Assembly (NCBI GenBank): GCA_964059195.1
Contig: CAXKWD010000006.1
Location: 176,822,825-176,886,824, forward strand
DNA length: 64,000 nucleotides
Direction: 5' to 3'
DNA from: Ectobius pallidus
Taxonomy: Eukaryota; Arthropoda; Insecta; Blattodea; Ectobiidae
Shown here: piece after piece, positions 63,201-64,000 of the stretch
How the letters are laid out: the number at the start of each line of letters is the position of its first letter
Numbering within the stretch: the first letter of the stretch is position 1
Program-made: the position numbers and the translations under genes
The notes under the pieces: generated by a model
What the model saw: only the letters and a program-made list of their open reading frames with translations
Database searches by the model: none
Told to the model about the DNA's origin: nothing

Positions 63201-64000
63201 TTACATCGTAGAGTAAAAATCTCCTAATAAAAGTTGCTTGTCTATGTCCCCTCTATAGTAGTAGTAGTAGTAGTATTCCTTCGAGTCGCGTGCGACTTCT
63301 GGAAATCCACACGGATTTTCAAGCAAGATTGAGGGTTTGCTATCCCTAGAAAATATTTGTTCTTATTCTATTTTCCTCTGCTTTATGAACTTCAGCTCTC
63401 CACCGCCTTCTGTCTTGTGTGGCTGTTACCAAGTCCTTGTTGACTTGAATTCCTTTCTTGTTCTTTTTCTGCCTCTTCTTCTTGTCCTTTCCATGTGTCC
63501 TAACATCAAGTATTTTTCTAGCAAGTCGTTTCTCCTCATGATATATCCAAAATATGATAATTTTAACTTCATAGCCATTGCCTCAAGTGAGTATTTTGGG
63601 GTTATTTCTTTAATTACTGATGCATTTGTTCTTCTTTCTGTCCACAAAATTCTTCATAATCTTCTCTATACACAGGTAAAATATTTTGGTGTTATTCGTT
63701 AACCACACTGTATAATAAGCACATTATAATATGGTTGAACAAAATGTATTTTGCTATGAAATGAGGGAAGTGTACGAGACATGTATTCTGTGTGTTGTAG
63801 GAGATGTTGCAGTTTGAGGCCCTGCAGGAAAAGTTGGCAGACCTGGAGCGTAGACACGAGGTGAGGGAACAGAAGCTGCAGGCAATGGTGAGAGATTTGC
63901 TGCGCCGCAATGCAGAATATCGCTCGGAAGACGGAGTGAGGGAAAAGCTGATAGACAAAAACAGACAACTGTGCTTGTACAGAGCAGAGATAGACAGAAT
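980..64000 (+). CDS. CEP162: CEP162-like ciliary coiled-coil protein gene, partial (10 exons visible)
   Basis: CEP162 is a microtubule-binding coiled-coil protein at centriole distal ends that promotes ciliary transition-zone assembly. Ten exons on the + strand (listed separately) join with matching phases to 2,427 nt, about 809 codons, without a stop. The product is almost wholly charged heptad-type coiled coil. Diagnostic parts, compared with my memory of the vertebrate protein, are the ILKRHHPNSISALI block and VKFLENRVQQLEQEL in the 50099-50704 exon, the SQFQQMK/VKYEE junction into the next exon, and a C-terminal stretch ending LCLYRAEIDRI, which corresponds to the vertebrate ELDSI region near the end. 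The 5' part and the stop lie outside the window. Vertebrate CEP162 is about 1,400 aa, so over half is present. Two carboxypeptidase genes sit in its 38.9-kb intron. Another coiled-coil centrosomal protein is the main alternative, but the PNS block argues against it. Confidence 0.87.
2687..3359 (-). pseudogene. Broken open frame in the foldback core, family unknown
   Basis: From 3359 down to 2925 a 144-codon acidic, Lys/Ser-rich frame (GTETGTDSEDECPD; ILVETVNDACSVLGI) stops at 2925-2927. About seven bases later the next frame stays open to about 2687 and reads SIVQSEFNVNQYLAHQSRN and DFYENDEYSRMMPRK. The two together look like one protein with a frameshift or a missed splice, probably the element's own protein. 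I do not recognise a catalytic motif. Confidence 0.45.
3580..3712 (-). mobile_element. SINE-like fragment in the foldback core
   Basis: On the - strand it begins ctccgtggcgctacatccct and continues through ggcctaccacccgaccgctg to catgccgacaccctcggccg. This resembles a SINE head seen in many insect genomes. Its presence only in the core, not in the arms, means it joined the core separately. Confidence 0.5.
5190..5701 (+). other. CEP162 intron without gene
   Basis: It contains a short imperfect inverted repeat (gttgacgag at about 5332, ctcatcaac at about 5391) that recurs in related form near 11245 and 13765. Nothing coding. Confidence 0.5.
5702..5802 (+). CDS. CEP162: CEP162 exon b
   Basis: This is a 101-nt exon between a ttcttttacag acceptor and a gtgag donor. 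It enters needing two bases, which fits the one base left by the previous exon, and leaves in phase 0. It encodes EMEEGHKKQVDAIKC to HIVILNAK, a coiled-coil segment. Confidence 0.85.
5803..7902 (+). other. CEP162 intron with simple repeats
   Basis: It holds (ATT)n at 6383-6408, a (TA)n tract at 7361-7388 and two stretches rich in ttttccgg/ccggaaaa near 6735-6830 and 7530-7600 that look like ends of a degraded MITE. No coding sequence recognised. Confidence 0.55.
7903..8577 (-). mobile_element. Deleted mariner with both ends of its transposase
   Basis: TA-flanked (7901-7902, 8578-8579) inverted repeats start TGAGGGYCATTCAATAA. On the - strand a start at 8412 reads MPGLLENSTLVEQRSVIRF and then GMTKVYGES, the N-terminal helix-turn-helix region. 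After a deletion, 8199-8005 reads LRGKKFQDNEDVKKFV to QGKEVFAAGIKK, the mariner C-terminus. The catalytic middle is missing, so it is dead. Mariners are normally about 1.3 kb. Confidence 0.85.
8740..8898 (+). CDS. CEP162: CEP162 exon c
   Basis: This exon has 53 complete codons, with acceptor tgtttacag and donor gtaac, phase 0 at both ends. It encodes IADLEKQQTVTRTD to CQDMKQLK, coiled coil. The donor opens the 38.9-kb intron that holds both carboxypeptidase genes. Confidence 0.87.
9192..9646 (+). repeat. Dispersed MITE, copy 1 (right end missing)
   Basis: Starts gggcctgccgacaattcctc and matches the copy at 18469-18993 over its length, with the right terminal part lost. See that entry for the ends. 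Confidence 0.7.
9985..10375. mobile_element. Foldback repeat, possibly Penelope-related
   Basis: Inverted arms at about 9988-10052 and 10322-10372 share gaagccaatctgaggctcc. The core is pyrimidine-rich. The cgtttcgaagcc motif recalls the caacgtttc/gaaacatgtcc motifs near Penelope ends, but I could not define a tail or target duplication. Confidence 0.45.
10738..10743 (-). terminator. CP1 polyadenylation signal
   Basis: AATAAA on the - strand (tttatt on +) begins four bases after the CP1 stop codon, so the 3' UTR should be only about 25-35 nt. Confidence 0.75.
10748..10929 (-). CDS. CP1 exon 5 (C-terminal, specificity and catalytic Glu)
   Basis: The acceptor is tgctttcag on the - strand, entering in phase 1. 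It encodes GGSDDWAKGVAG, TIELPDTGSHGFVLP and ends FTDARLP then TGA. It carries the Asp of the S1' pocket and the catalytic Glu. A poly(A) signal starts four bases after the stop. Confidence 0.92.
10748..22705 (-). CDS. CP1: procarboxypeptidase B-like M14 zinc carboxypeptidase, complete, 5 exons, nested in CEP162 intron
   Basis: This is a secreted M14A metallocarboxypeptidase, presumably a gut digestive enzyme cutting C-terminal residues. Exons 22430-22705, 19793-19895, 15853-16005, 12911-13468 and 10748-10929 join in phase to 423 aa. The signal peptide is MLVSLLVCVSAVHA. The propeptide covers about residues 17-120 and holds YQLLRVYP. The mature domain follows. Zinc ligands are H180 and E183 (HAREW) and H308 (HSYSQ). 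Substrate residues are R235, N254 and R255 (NRNW) and Y360. The catalytic Glu is E383, and C248-C272 form the usual disulfide pair. D367 sits at the S1' position (GGSDDW), as in carboxypeptidase B, so Lys/Arg specificity is likely. The family motif ELRD reads ELPD here. The gene is antisense to the host CEP162 and divergent from CP2. The start at 22705 is chosen because the signal peptide begins there and the TATA/initiator lies just upstream. Confidence 0.92.
10930..12910 (-). other. CP1 intron 4
   Basis: 1,981 bp. It contains the hAT-like MITE at 12013-12575 and a short inverted repeat (gttgacaa...ttgtcaac) near 11246-11294. Nothing coding. Confidence 0.6.
12013..12575. mobile_element. hAT-like MITE, TAGGGATGGG ends
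   Basis: Terminal repeats TAGGGATGGG/CCATCCCTA are flanked by 8-bp duplications GTACTCAT (12005-12012) and GTATTCAT (12576-12583), 7 of 8 identical. Both subterminal regions are crowded with CGATAC/GTATCG words, which look like repeated transposase-binding motifs. There is no transposase frame. Confidence 0.8.
12911..13468 (-). CDS. CP1 exon 4 (main catalytic exon)
   Basis: This exon is 558 nt, phase 1 at both ends, acceptor gtgattgcag and donor gtaac. It runs from the Gly before LHAREW through DRLWRKTRS, CVGVDPNRNW, the zinc-binding HSYSQ and the Tyr of ELLYTSAG. It holds all three zinc ligands. Confidence 0.93.
13890..14430 (+). pseudogene. LINE ORF2 C-terminal remnant
   Basis: One frame from about 13922 reads SYGIELIWEKL and LARLEGLKAKYLKKALG, a typical post-RT segment of non-LTR retrotransposons. 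It breaks at about 14065. A second frame continues with ESFFVEELRMQF and a terminal cysteine cluster (CVCSLCDQKCERYH). At least one frameshift shows it is dead. Confidence 0.65.
15117..15673. mobile_element. hAT-like MITE (CCCGGATT family)
   Basis: Ends TAGGACCCGGATTTTGATGA and CAAAATCCGGGCCCTG. The perfect 8-bp duplication GTAATTAA lies at 15109-15116 and 15674-15681. The interior is rich in ggtcatttttagg, with no open frame. Confidence 0.82.
15853..16005 (-). CDS. CP1 exon 3 (start of catalytic domain)
   Basis: This exon is 153 nt, acceptor tttcctgacag and donor gtaac on the - strand, phase 1 at both ends. It encodes DIESYMEYLTTTYPDI to AIWIDGG, aligning with the CP2 segment DIHGYLDYLATNYPDI to VWVDGG. 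Confidence 0.9.
16232..16909. mobile_element. Mariner-type element remnant
   Basis: Terminal repeats CGAGGGGTATTCCGAAAGTA sit inside TA dinucleotides (16230-16231, 16910-16911). On the - strand 16456-16330 encodes the transposase C-terminus (EAEVEQAVRQFLASQG; YDKCLNVVGDYV). On the + strand 16467-16545 reads DITKGSIQTIL and KVCARWV, the N-terminal DNA-binding part. The pieces point in opposite directions, so the element is internally rearranged. Confidence 0.75.
17299..17465. repeat. Palindrome of two tRNA-like 3' halves
   Basis: Arms of about 80 nt (17299-17379, 17385-17465) differ at a few sites. Each arm, read outward, gives a possible anticodon arm (TCGGC / GCGTTAA / GCTGA), then a T-arm with the box B-like GTTCAAATCC. 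The 5' half and acceptor stem of a tRNA are absent, so this is a tRNA-derived SINE fragment in head-to-head form, not a tRNA gene. Confidence 0.65.
18300..19130 (+). repeat. Dispersed repeat, copy 1 of 2 (other at 48110-49420)
   Basis: Both copies share gagccagaaacttg, then gaccttcttt, cagtaat and ggattttgagag in order. This copy is interrupted by the MITE at 18469-18993. The other copy is interrupted by a hAT-like MITE at a different point. Confidence 0.7.
18469..18993. mobile_element. 525-bp MITE with GGCCTGTA ends, copy 2
   Basis: Ends GGCCTGTATTACCACCTGC and GCAGGTCGTAGTACAGGCC form imperfect inverted repeats. The interior matches 9192-9646. The undisturbed sequence at 49250-49300 shows where it inserted. 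I could not settle the length of the target duplication. Confidence 0.7.
19135..19425. repeat. Dispersed repeat, inverted partner of 23325-23615
   Basis: Shares, in reverse complement, ggccctaaatagcgtgctca, catcg...gcgatgtt and ggcgggcgaagcc with the later copy. The two copies bracket CP1 exons 1 and 2. Confidence 0.75.
19793..19895 (-). CDS. CP1 exon 2 (propeptide / activation region)
   Basis: This exon is 103 nt, acceptor tgttttacag and donor gtaag on the - strand, entering in phase 0 and leaving with one base. It encodes EVIQNENPPVDPED to WRRYHRYK, which spans the linker that digestive endopeptidases would cut (ESRGGHR) and the start of the catalytic domain. It was found by phase and homology to CP2 and is too short to stand out as an open frame. 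Confidence 0.88.
20427..21181. mobile_element. hAT-like MITE (TAGACTTCGGATT ends), copy 1
   Basis: Ends TAGACTTCGGATTTTTGG and CCAAAGTCTA. The perfect 8-bp duplication GTTATGAA lies at 20419-20426 and 21182-21189. It is about 85-90% similar by eye to 48149-49111. Confidence 0.82.
21660..21905. repeat. Dispersed repeat with GACGGACAGACA tract (copies near 26170-26360 and 38080-38275)
   Basis: All three copies carry ccgataaagcgtatttgagt, a short CAGA/CGGA-rich tract and a terminal ctggcactta. They look like 3' parts of one dispersed family, whose class I cannot assign. Confidence 0.55.
22430..22705 (-). CDS. CP1 exon 1 (signal peptide and propeptide)
   Basis: This exon has 92 codons, from MLVSLLVCVSAVHA to VLIHNLQ, with donor gtgagt on the - strand and phase 0. 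Upstream in-frame Met codons exist, but they lie on the far side of the likely transcription start and would put 24 residues before the signal peptide. Confidence 0.9.
22706..22746 (-). promoter_or_regulatory. CP1 core promoter (TATA plus initiator)
   Basis: On the - strand GTATATTA (22746-22739) is followed about 29 nt later by the initiator-like TCACAGT (22718-22712), then the ATG at 22705. A start at the A of TCA would leave a leader of about 11 nt. The layout matches CP2, which supports it. Confidence 0.6.
23325..23615. repeat. Dispersed repeat, inverted partner of 19135-19425
   Basis: It is the reverse complement of the earlier copy over about 290 bp, including cgaagtgagcgagggagtga and the tcatttcactta segment. 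Confidence 0.75.
24958..25095 (+). repeat. 36-bp tandem array, about 3.7 units
   Basis: The unit containing aggtaaactgatgtaaaatt repeats with phase 24975, 25011, 25047 and 25083, exactly 36 bp apart. It is bracketed by inverted copies of cactttgttac...cagtttacc at about 24915-24950 and 25085-25170. Confidence 0.8.
26812..27237. mobile_element. Tc1/mariner-type MITE, left end truncated
   Basis: The right end ggtgttattcattaacaccctg is followed by TA. It matches the element at 62313-63710 but lacks both inserts found there, so it serves as the empty site for them. Confidence 0.7.
27311..27720. mobile_element. 410-bp MITE with CAGGGTGTCCAC ends
   Basis: Terminal repeats CAGGGTGTCCAC and GTGGACACCCTG. 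The flanks both read TAACT. The interior is rich in cgggaaaatccggg near the left end. No coding sequence. Confidence 0.7.
27779..28550. mobile_element. Tc1/mariner-type MITE, intact 772-bp copy
   Basis: Terminal repeats CAGTCGGTCAAATAAAAAAC lie inside TA duplications (27777-27778, 28551-28552). It is the uninterrupted relative of 1419-5189. Confidence 0.88.
28551..29321 (+). other. Spacer between CP genes with a SINE-like head and a back-to-back MITE end
   Basis: At 28775-28832 a tRNA-like segment (gtggttaacgtcg, box B-like gggttcgatctcc) is followed by a TTTG/T-run to 28888. At 29301-29313 aatccggcccct looks like the right end of another hAT-like MITE directly against the one starting at 29322. 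No gene. Confidence 0.5.
28775..28888 (+). mobile_element. tRNA-derived SINE-like unit
   Basis: The A-box-like tgtggttaacgtcg and B-box-like gggttcgatctcc are in tRNA spacing, with a possible stem ctgac/gtcag between. A (TTTG)n/T27 tract replaces any acceptor 3' end, as in a SINE body. Confidence 0.55.
29322..29946. mobile_element. hAT-like MITE (CCCGGATT family)
   Basis: Ends TAGGGCCCGGATTATTAGG and AAATCCGGGCCTTA. The flanking octamers GTTATAAA (29314-29321) and GTTATAAG (29947-29954) agree at 7 of 8. The right part of this MITE is inside the tandem duplication described below. Confidence 0.75.
29957..30200. mobile_element. Short element with GGCGTAAC ends and poly-G/C runs (second copy 34853-35102)
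   Basis: Ends ggcgtaacgagg and ctggttacgcct are inverted. The left subterminal region has a run of at least nine G close to a run of fourteen C, able to form a stable hairpin. The copy in unit 2 carries the same features with different run lengths. Confidence 0.6.
30214..30743. mobile_element. hAT-like MITE, 530 bp (duplicated at 35114-35643)
   Basis: Ends CAGGGCCCGGATTCTCATGA and CAGAATCCGGGCCCTG. The perfect 8-bp duplication GTTATAAG is at 30206-30213 and 30744-30751. The second copy came with the tandem duplication and keeps the same duplication sequence. Confidence 0.85.
32400..32640 (-). mobile_element. tRNA-derived SINE (second copy 36745-36975)
   Basis: On the - strand a box B-like ggttcgatccccgatgag lies near the 5' end, followed by a body ending in gggagcctcaacga. 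The two copies came from the tandem duplication. Confidence 0.6.
32803..34740 (+). repeat. Three tandem copies of the GCCCGCGGCTTCGCCCGCG repeat
   Basis: Copies start near 32803, 33405 and 34040, about 600-640 bp apart. Each begins agcatgtgcccgcgg, holds ccacgattag, cgacctcagattcgagt and gatcgcgatgctttta, and ends in a cagacagac tract with ccttttatta. An (ATA)n tract lies at 34280-34333 in the third copy. A fourth copy is at 38582-39112. Confidence 0.75.
34853..35102. mobile_element. Second copy of the GGCGTAAC element, in duplication unit 2
   Basis: Same ends as 29957-30200. The eleven bases gttataagcag found before the first copy are missing here, so the neighbouring MITE end runs straight into it. 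Confidence 0.55.
35114..35643. mobile_element. hAT-like MITE, copy in duplication unit 2
   Basis: Same 530-bp length, ends and GTTATAAG flanks (35106-35113, 35644-35651) as 30214-30743, with only a few differences by eye. Confidence 0.82.
36745..36975 (-). mobile_element. tRNA-derived SINE, copy in duplication unit 2
   Basis: Nearly identical to 32400-32640. Here the box B-like segment reads tcatcggggatcgaaccagc on +. Confidence 0.6.
37016..37436 (+). pseudogene. LINE ORF2 C-terminal remnant
   Basis: Broken frames read REEHNLRVFENRGLRKTFG, WRKLHNDELHNLYSS and IIKSRRMKW, then RRPRRRWEDNIRIDLREVG and a terminal WWGSGKCGNEPSGSIK. This order is the usual C-terminal end of a family of insect non-LTR retrotransposons. 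A frameshift at about 37245 separates the two parts. Confidence 0.75.
37437..39809 (+). other. Spacer between CP genes, repeat-rich
   Basis: It holds the CAGACA-type repeat at about 38080-38275, the fourth GCCCGCGGCTTC repeat (38582-39112) and a 5'-truncated copy of the 43270-44107 family at about 39180-39450. No gene seen. Confidence 0.55.
38582..39112 (+). repeat. Fourth copy of the GCCCGCGGCTTCGCCCGCG repeat
   Basis: Begins agcatgtgcccgcggcttcg and follows the tandem copies at 32803-34740 closely, with a shorter middle. Confidence 0.72.
39810..40472. mobile_element. hAT-like MITE (TAGACCTGGGATT ends)
   Basis: Ends TAGACCTGGGATTTTAGG and AAATCCCAGGTCTA, flanked by CTTATAGC (39802-39809) and GTTATAGC (40473-40480), 7 of 8 identical. 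The interior is rich in aaaataggc. Confidence 0.8.
40473..41862 (+). other. CP2 upstream region
   Basis: At about 41533-41725 lies a third, single copy of part of the 30747-30925 repeat (cccactgtttgtagaaactc), 140 bp upstream of the CP2 TATA box. A lone tRNA-like T-arm (ccagggttcaattccggg) is at about 41000. I recognise no other element. Confidence 0.5.
41863..41897 (+). promoter_or_regulatory. CP2 core promoter (TATA plus TCAGT initiator)
   Basis: TATAAA at 41863-41868 is followed 31 nt from its first base by the A of an arthropod TCAGTC initiator (41892-41897). The next bases are the CP2 ATG at 41898, so the predicted 5' UTR is about four nucleotides. Confidence 0.68.
41898..42045 (+). CDS. 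CP2 exon 1 (signal peptide, start of propeptide)
   Basis: This exon is 148 nt from ATG to the gtcag donor at 42046, leaving with one base. It encodes MLLLLLVLAAPALC then RVSYEGSKLLKV and LQSLHEKP. SYEGSKLLKV aligns with SYESYQLLRV of CP1. Confidence 0.9.
41898..45952 (+). CDS. CP2: procarboxypeptidase B-like M14 zinc carboxypeptidase, complete, 3 exons, nested in CEP162 intron
   Basis: This is a secreted M14A metallocarboxypeptidase of the same type as CP1. Exons 41898-42045, 44168-44560 and 45234-45952 join in phase 1 to 419 aa. The signal peptide is MLLLLLVLAAPALC. The propeptide runs to about residue 115 (DVVIDNLQ, then linker). The mature domain follows. Zinc ligands are H183 and E186 (HAREW) and H307 (HSYGQ). 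Also present are R238, N254 and R255 (NRNF), Y309, Y359, catalytic E382 (ELRD) and the disulfide pair C248-C271. D366 at the S1' position in GGSDDW predicts basic C-terminal substrates, as in carboxypeptidase B. It has fewer introns than CP1 and shares only the one before HAREW. It lies on the same strand as the host CEP162, with its own promoter and poly(A) site. Confidence 0.93.
42050..42720 (+). repeat. ATT-rich low-complexity tract
   Basis: Roughly 670 bp of TTATT/ATTATT units with little else, starting a few bases after the CP2 exon 1 donor. Confidence 0.85.
43270..44107 (+). repeat. Dispersed repeat 'GGCGTCGCCCGGG', copy in CP2 intron
   Basis: Starts tagcttaaaagacccggcgt and ends ggacaaagccttttatatat after a TCAG/TCAT-rich tract. 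Other copies are 51672-52802 (split by a MITE), about 39180-39450 (truncated) and about 46250-46375 (reverse, 5' end only). Confidence 0.72.
44168..44560 (+). CDS. CP2 exon 2 (propeptide and start of catalytic domain)
   Basis: This exon is 393 nt, acceptor tctctttgcag and donor gtcag, phase 1 at both ends. It encodes GVEVWMDLAANSS to EVWVDGG and covers what CP1 spreads over three exons. Confidence 0.93.
44561..45233 (+). other. CP2 intron 2
   Basis: 673 bp. The left part starts with atcagggctagaattttgat, which resembles a hAT-like MITE end, but I find no right end. The right part is the Penelope foldback at 44988-45194, ending 39 nt before the acceptor. Confidence 0.6.
44988..45194 (-). mobile_element. 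Penelope-derived foldback insert in CP2 intron 2
   Basis: Inverted arms of about 52 nt (about 45032-45083, 45144-45195) share gtgagctaaaag. A 44-nt tail at the left contains, on -, gcttcactgtct. The 12-bp duplication AGGTTAAAACAA is at 44976-44987 and 45195-45206. The loop holds gaaacatgtcct, also present in the 61616-62170 insert. Confidence 0.78.
45234..45952 (+). CDS. CP2 exon 3 (catalytic exon)
   Basis: This exon is 719 nt, acceptor acttgttgcag and entry in phase 1. It begins GVHAREWISPAS, carries all zinc and catalytic residues, and ends AAEVANS then TAA. CP1 has an extra intron inside the equivalent of this exon, at SAG|GSDDW. Confidence 0.94.
45974..45979 (+). terminator. CP2 polyadenylation signal
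   Basis: AATAAA starts 21 nt after the CP2 stop codon and is followed by a TG-rich stretch (gattgttgtaac). It lies in sense orientation inside the CEP162 intron. Confidence 0.75.
45980..47761 (+). other. CEP162 giant intron, right end
   Basis: Contains a reverse fragment of the GGCGTCGCCCGGG repeat (about 46250-46375) and the mariner remnant at 46930-47430. Otherwise unremarkable AT-rich sequence. Confidence 0.55.
46930..47430 (-). pseudogene. Mariner-type transposase remnant
   Basis: On the - strand frames read QRRLRQAYGQNLQEL, ITKWHKQLLETGTVLRKKG, then after breaks TLLDFFLWGYVKTIVYH and LREWIFDACQLLQNA. The LDFFLWGYVK block is the region of the last catalytic Asp in insect mariner-like transposases. 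Several stops and frameshifts, and most of the middle is gone. Confidence 0.7.
47762..47914 (+). CDS. CEP162: CEP162 exon d
   Basis: This exon has 51 codons, with acceptor gaatttacag and donor gtaac, phase 0 at both ends. It encodes EEMKVKEMGFAEER to LQLEAQALK. It is the first exon after the giant intron and continues the coiled coil with no phase break. Confidence 0.87.
48149..49111. mobile_element. hAT-like MITE (TAGACTTCGGATT ends), copy 2, carrying a foldback
   Basis: Ends TAGACTTCGGATTTTAGG and TTCGAAGTCTA. The perfect 8-bp duplication CTTATAGC is at 48141-48148 and 49112-49119. Relative to 20427-21181 it has an extra block at 48348-48599. Confidence 0.85.
48348..48587 (+). mobile_element. 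Penelope-derived foldback insert, 240 bp
   Basis: Inverted arms of about 80 nt start aaaacttgtacagagtcaac. A 50-nt tail at the right contains gctctactgtttatagtact, like the 61616-62170 tail. The 12-bp duplication AAGTCATTTTTT is at 48336-48347 and 48588-48599. The copy at 20427-21181 is the empty site and has the target once. Confidence 0.82.
49420..50098 (+). other. CEP162 intron
   Basis: A TTC/T-rich run followed by eleven G lies at about 49768-49810. No gene or clear element end seen. Confidence 0.5.
50099..50704 (+). CDS. CEP162: CEP162 exon e (largest, family-diagnostic)
   Basis: This exon has 202 codons, acceptor cccatacag and donor gtgag, phase 0 at both ends. It begins DKCGKLEVNADKLETC and contains MERILKRHHPNSISALI, a short non-coiled block typical of CEP162, followed by VKFLENRVQQLEQELA and ending QSQFQQMK. 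The open frame extends upstream into the intron, but the acceptor at 50097-50098 marks the true exon start. Confidence 0.9.
51672..52802 (+). repeat. Dispersed repeat 'GGCGTCGCCCGGG', split copy
   Basis: Starts tagcttaaaaggtccggcgt and ends ggacaaagcctcttatatat. Compared with 43270-44107 it is interrupted by the MITE at 52019-52282 and by a SINE-like segment at about 52320-52435. Confidence 0.7.
52019..52282. mobile_element. 264-bp MITE with CCGGGGTGCGCGG ends
   Basis: Inverted ends attccggggtgcgcgg and gcgcaccccggaat continue as gttaagtccac/gtggacttaac for over 30 bp with few mismatches. Flanks are TA/TAAT-like. Confidence 0.7.
52898..53267 (+). CDS. CEP162: CEP162 exon f
   Basis: The acceptor is tgttgacag and the donor gtaag. 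The exon enters in phase 0 and leaves with one base. It begins VKYEEHTGELELQLA, continuing the SQFQQMK helix of the previous exon. A Pro-rich break (KKCMPPPMVITVGA) is followed by a second helix (REDAHLLATIRGLKQEL to RRLQKERERQ) and a Pro-rich end (PPRPPAVR). Confidence 0.88.
53606..54254. mobile_element. MITE with GCCGATGTCCCACGATCC ends
   Basis: Inverted ends gccgatgtcccacgatccaa and ttggatcgtgggacatcggc lie against TTAA at both sides. It splits a copy of the repeat family also found at 32803-34740, whose two halves continue on either side. Confidence 0.75.
54940..55212 (-). pseudogene. Penelope-like element C-terminal remnant
   Basis: On the - strand it reads RTPKELWIWERIYMKKF, ENRLMNFDIQKEDNLI and KYFKPTPGEPQITKD. 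This aligns with the intact copy at 56122-57687 (LEIWEKIFMRKF, EDRLMNFEIPEEENLI). Only the region after the GIY-YIG domain remains. Confidence 0.75.
55688..55872 (+). CDS. CEP162: CEP162 exon g
   Basis: The acceptor is tgtgtcgcag and the donor gtgag at 55873. The exon enters needing two bases and leaves in phase 0. It encodes GPARDEQSSESSPRS then VFEPAAEQQQEIL to LHDKRLQD, a short disordered stretch and then coiled coil. Confidence 0.86.
55980..57847 (+). mobile_element. Penelope-like retroelement, 5'-truncated, with inverted 3' copy at its front
   Basis: The 14-bp duplication AAATTGTTTATTAT is at 55966-55979 and 57848-57861. The first about 309 bp are the reverse complement of 57487-57795, starting gtttttaaaaacaaattggt. 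The body encodes RT and GIY-YIG endonuclease. A 52-nt tail (57796-57847) with gtgcttcactgttaaaaag follows the right arm. The N-terminal third of a full Penelope protein is missing. Confidence 0.9.
56122..57687 (+). CDS. Penelope-like RT plus GIY-YIG endonuclease, 521-codon open frame
   Basis: Uninterrupted frame. Residues 1-53 are not retroelement coding. They are the antisense reading of the element's own C-terminus. From about 55 on, the real protein appears. RT motif A is at 105-117 (VSFDVQSLFPSIP), motif B at 167-178 (SGLSMGNPLSPF), and the YVDD catalytic box at 204-207. A GIY-YIG nuclease domain follows, with GIY at 404-406, YIG at 417-419, RFKEH at 428-432 and ASHCWNSNHH near 447-456. 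Penelope proteins are usually 750-850 aa, so the N-terminal region and the first RT motifs are lost. All catalytic blocks present look intact, so the copy is young but probably not autonomous. Confidence 0.9.
   Translation: MPSGVGFTNFLIKFSSSGISKFINLSSNFLIKIFSQISKSLCLLTDFNNFGSLQMYINTPTYHLAKWLTKKFQGFEQFKTHSIKNSLELVEKIKDVEITTKDRLVSFDVQSLFPSIPKEKTLNYLQNWLESINLDKDTTKEYLKLTELCIDQTFFSFNGKFYKQESGLSMGNPLSPFLANLFMSYFETKLTQSFPHIFKQWHRYVDDVFAVTNEKQIEDALKLLNIQESTINFTMETEVNDILNYLDLKIIRKEHKLEFGISRKETHTDNYIKADGYNPRPHKHAVINSLTHRLVNLPLTKEAYEQEYLQIQKTAESNGFSKKLIDRKIKNFKKQKELKSITTLSAGKERTKFKNFTYHPWATEKFQKIFKDYNITLASKNKYSIKNLIKTKHMDKIPNGKKPGIYQINCSECNKTYIGKTKRNIDIRFKEHKRNLKNCQIEKSAVASHCWNSNHHICSEPKLLKSVNKHKDLEIWEKIFMRKFEDRLMNFEIPEEENLIKKFVKPTPEGTSGCSKRKSDS
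58314..59325 (+). other. CEP162 intron with a perfect palindrome
   Basis: AT-rich, no gene. The only marked structure is the 87-bp palindrome at 58472-58558. Confidence 0.6.
58472..58558. repeat. 87-bp perfect palindrome (43-bp arms)
   Basis: The arms 58472-58514 and 58516-58558 are exact reverse complements around a single G at 58515. The arm contains gatgaacacttgataaaaac. No flanking duplication was identified. Confidence 0.9.
59326..59456 (+). CDS. CEP162: CEP162 exon h
   Basis: This exon is 131 nt, with acceptor gtgtccgcag and donor gtaag. It enters in phase 0 and leaves with two bases. It encodes LNLLQEEHEAEIEHL to LLIEQLRQQLK. Confidence 0.86.
59457..59887 (+). other. CEP162 intron with a Penelope-like motif
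   Basis: Contains acctggattcttaggttt (a possible hAT-like MITE end) and caacgtttc...cctcaggtga, a motif often found near Penelope termini. The open frame running into the next exon is treated as intron. Confidence 0.45.
59888..60002 (+). CDS. CEP162: CEP162 exon i
   Basis: This exon is 115 nt, with acceptor gtgtttgcag and donor gtaag. One base completes the split Arg codon, then MEGAQEELELLRVE to LADMRTIMTP follows, ending in phase 0. An open frame runs upstream into the intron for about 230 nt, but the acceptor and phase fix the start. Confidence 0.86.
60193..61250 (-). pseudogene. LINE 3' end (jockey-like), with a Penelope insert in its 3' UTR
   Basis: On the - strand from about 61245 one frame reads YIQEILALQKKVVRIIT, INLYIYHVLVYTKN and RFKNELYSWL to FYSVTEFF with its stop near 60827. 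This is the C-terminus of a jockey/CR1-type reverse transcriptase. The 3' UTR ends in an (ATT)n tail at 60200-60240. The Penelope foldback at 60393-60761 lies in the UTR. Confidence 0.75.
60393..60761 (+). mobile_element. Penelope-derived foldback insert with C-terminal coding part
   Basis: Inverted arms of about 58 nt, left from 60393 and right ending about 60718, share cttatataagtaatgactta. Between them 60440-60628 encodes ELTVWEKIFIQRNRNNL and VNFDIPKENDLI and ends in a stop, the Penelope C-terminus. A 43-nt tail contains gattacttcactgtgaatcc. The 12-bp duplication TAGTAATATAAA is at 60381-60392 and 60762-60773. Confidence 0.85.
61616..62170 (+). mobile_element. Penelope-derived foldback insert, 555 bp, long arms
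   Basis: Inverted arms of about 240 nt meet around 61870-61880. The right arm encodes WEKIFITKNSSN and NFEIPPVDDVIKL, the Penelope C-terminus, ending in a stop at about 62045. A 39-nt tail contains gctccactgtgtatagtact. The 13-bp duplication AAAATTGATTTTA is at 61603-61615 and 62171-62183. Confidence 0.85.
62670..63156. mobile_element. 487-bp MITE with GCAGGCTTTAAAACTTAGTG ends
   Basis: The terminal repeats are exact over 24 bp: GCAGGCTTTAAAACTTAGTG at the left and cactaagttttaaagcctgc at the right. The 6-bp duplication TTATGA is at 62664-62669 and 63157-63162. The empty site at about 27093 reads gatttatgagca. No open frame. Confidence 0.85.
63258..63663 (-). pseudogene. RTE-type LINE 3' end with (TAC)n tail
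   Basis: On the - strand 63647-63426 reads MWTERRTNASVIKEI, YSLEAMAMKLKLSYFGYI and RRRGRKRTRKEF, the C-terminus of RTE-like reverse transcriptases, then a UTR and a (TAC)n tail at 63258-63278. The target duplication CTCTATA is at 63251-63257 and 63664-63670. Confidence 0.8.
63801..64000 (+). CDS. CEP162: CEP162 exon j, cut by window edge
   Basis: The acceptor is gtgtgttgtag and entry is in phase 0. It encodes EMLQFEALQEKLADLE to LCLYRAEIDRI, open to the last base. The final residues align with the conserved C-terminal block of CEP162, so I expect the stop within a few dozen codons beyond the window. Confidence 0.86.

Larger units (their letters stand above)
62313..63710. mobile_element. Tc1/mariner-type MITE carrying two later inserts
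   Basis: TA-flanked ends CAGGTGTTAATGAATAA and ttattcgttaaccacactg. Without the inserts at 62670-63156 and 63258-63663 it matches 26812-27237. Confidence 0.78.
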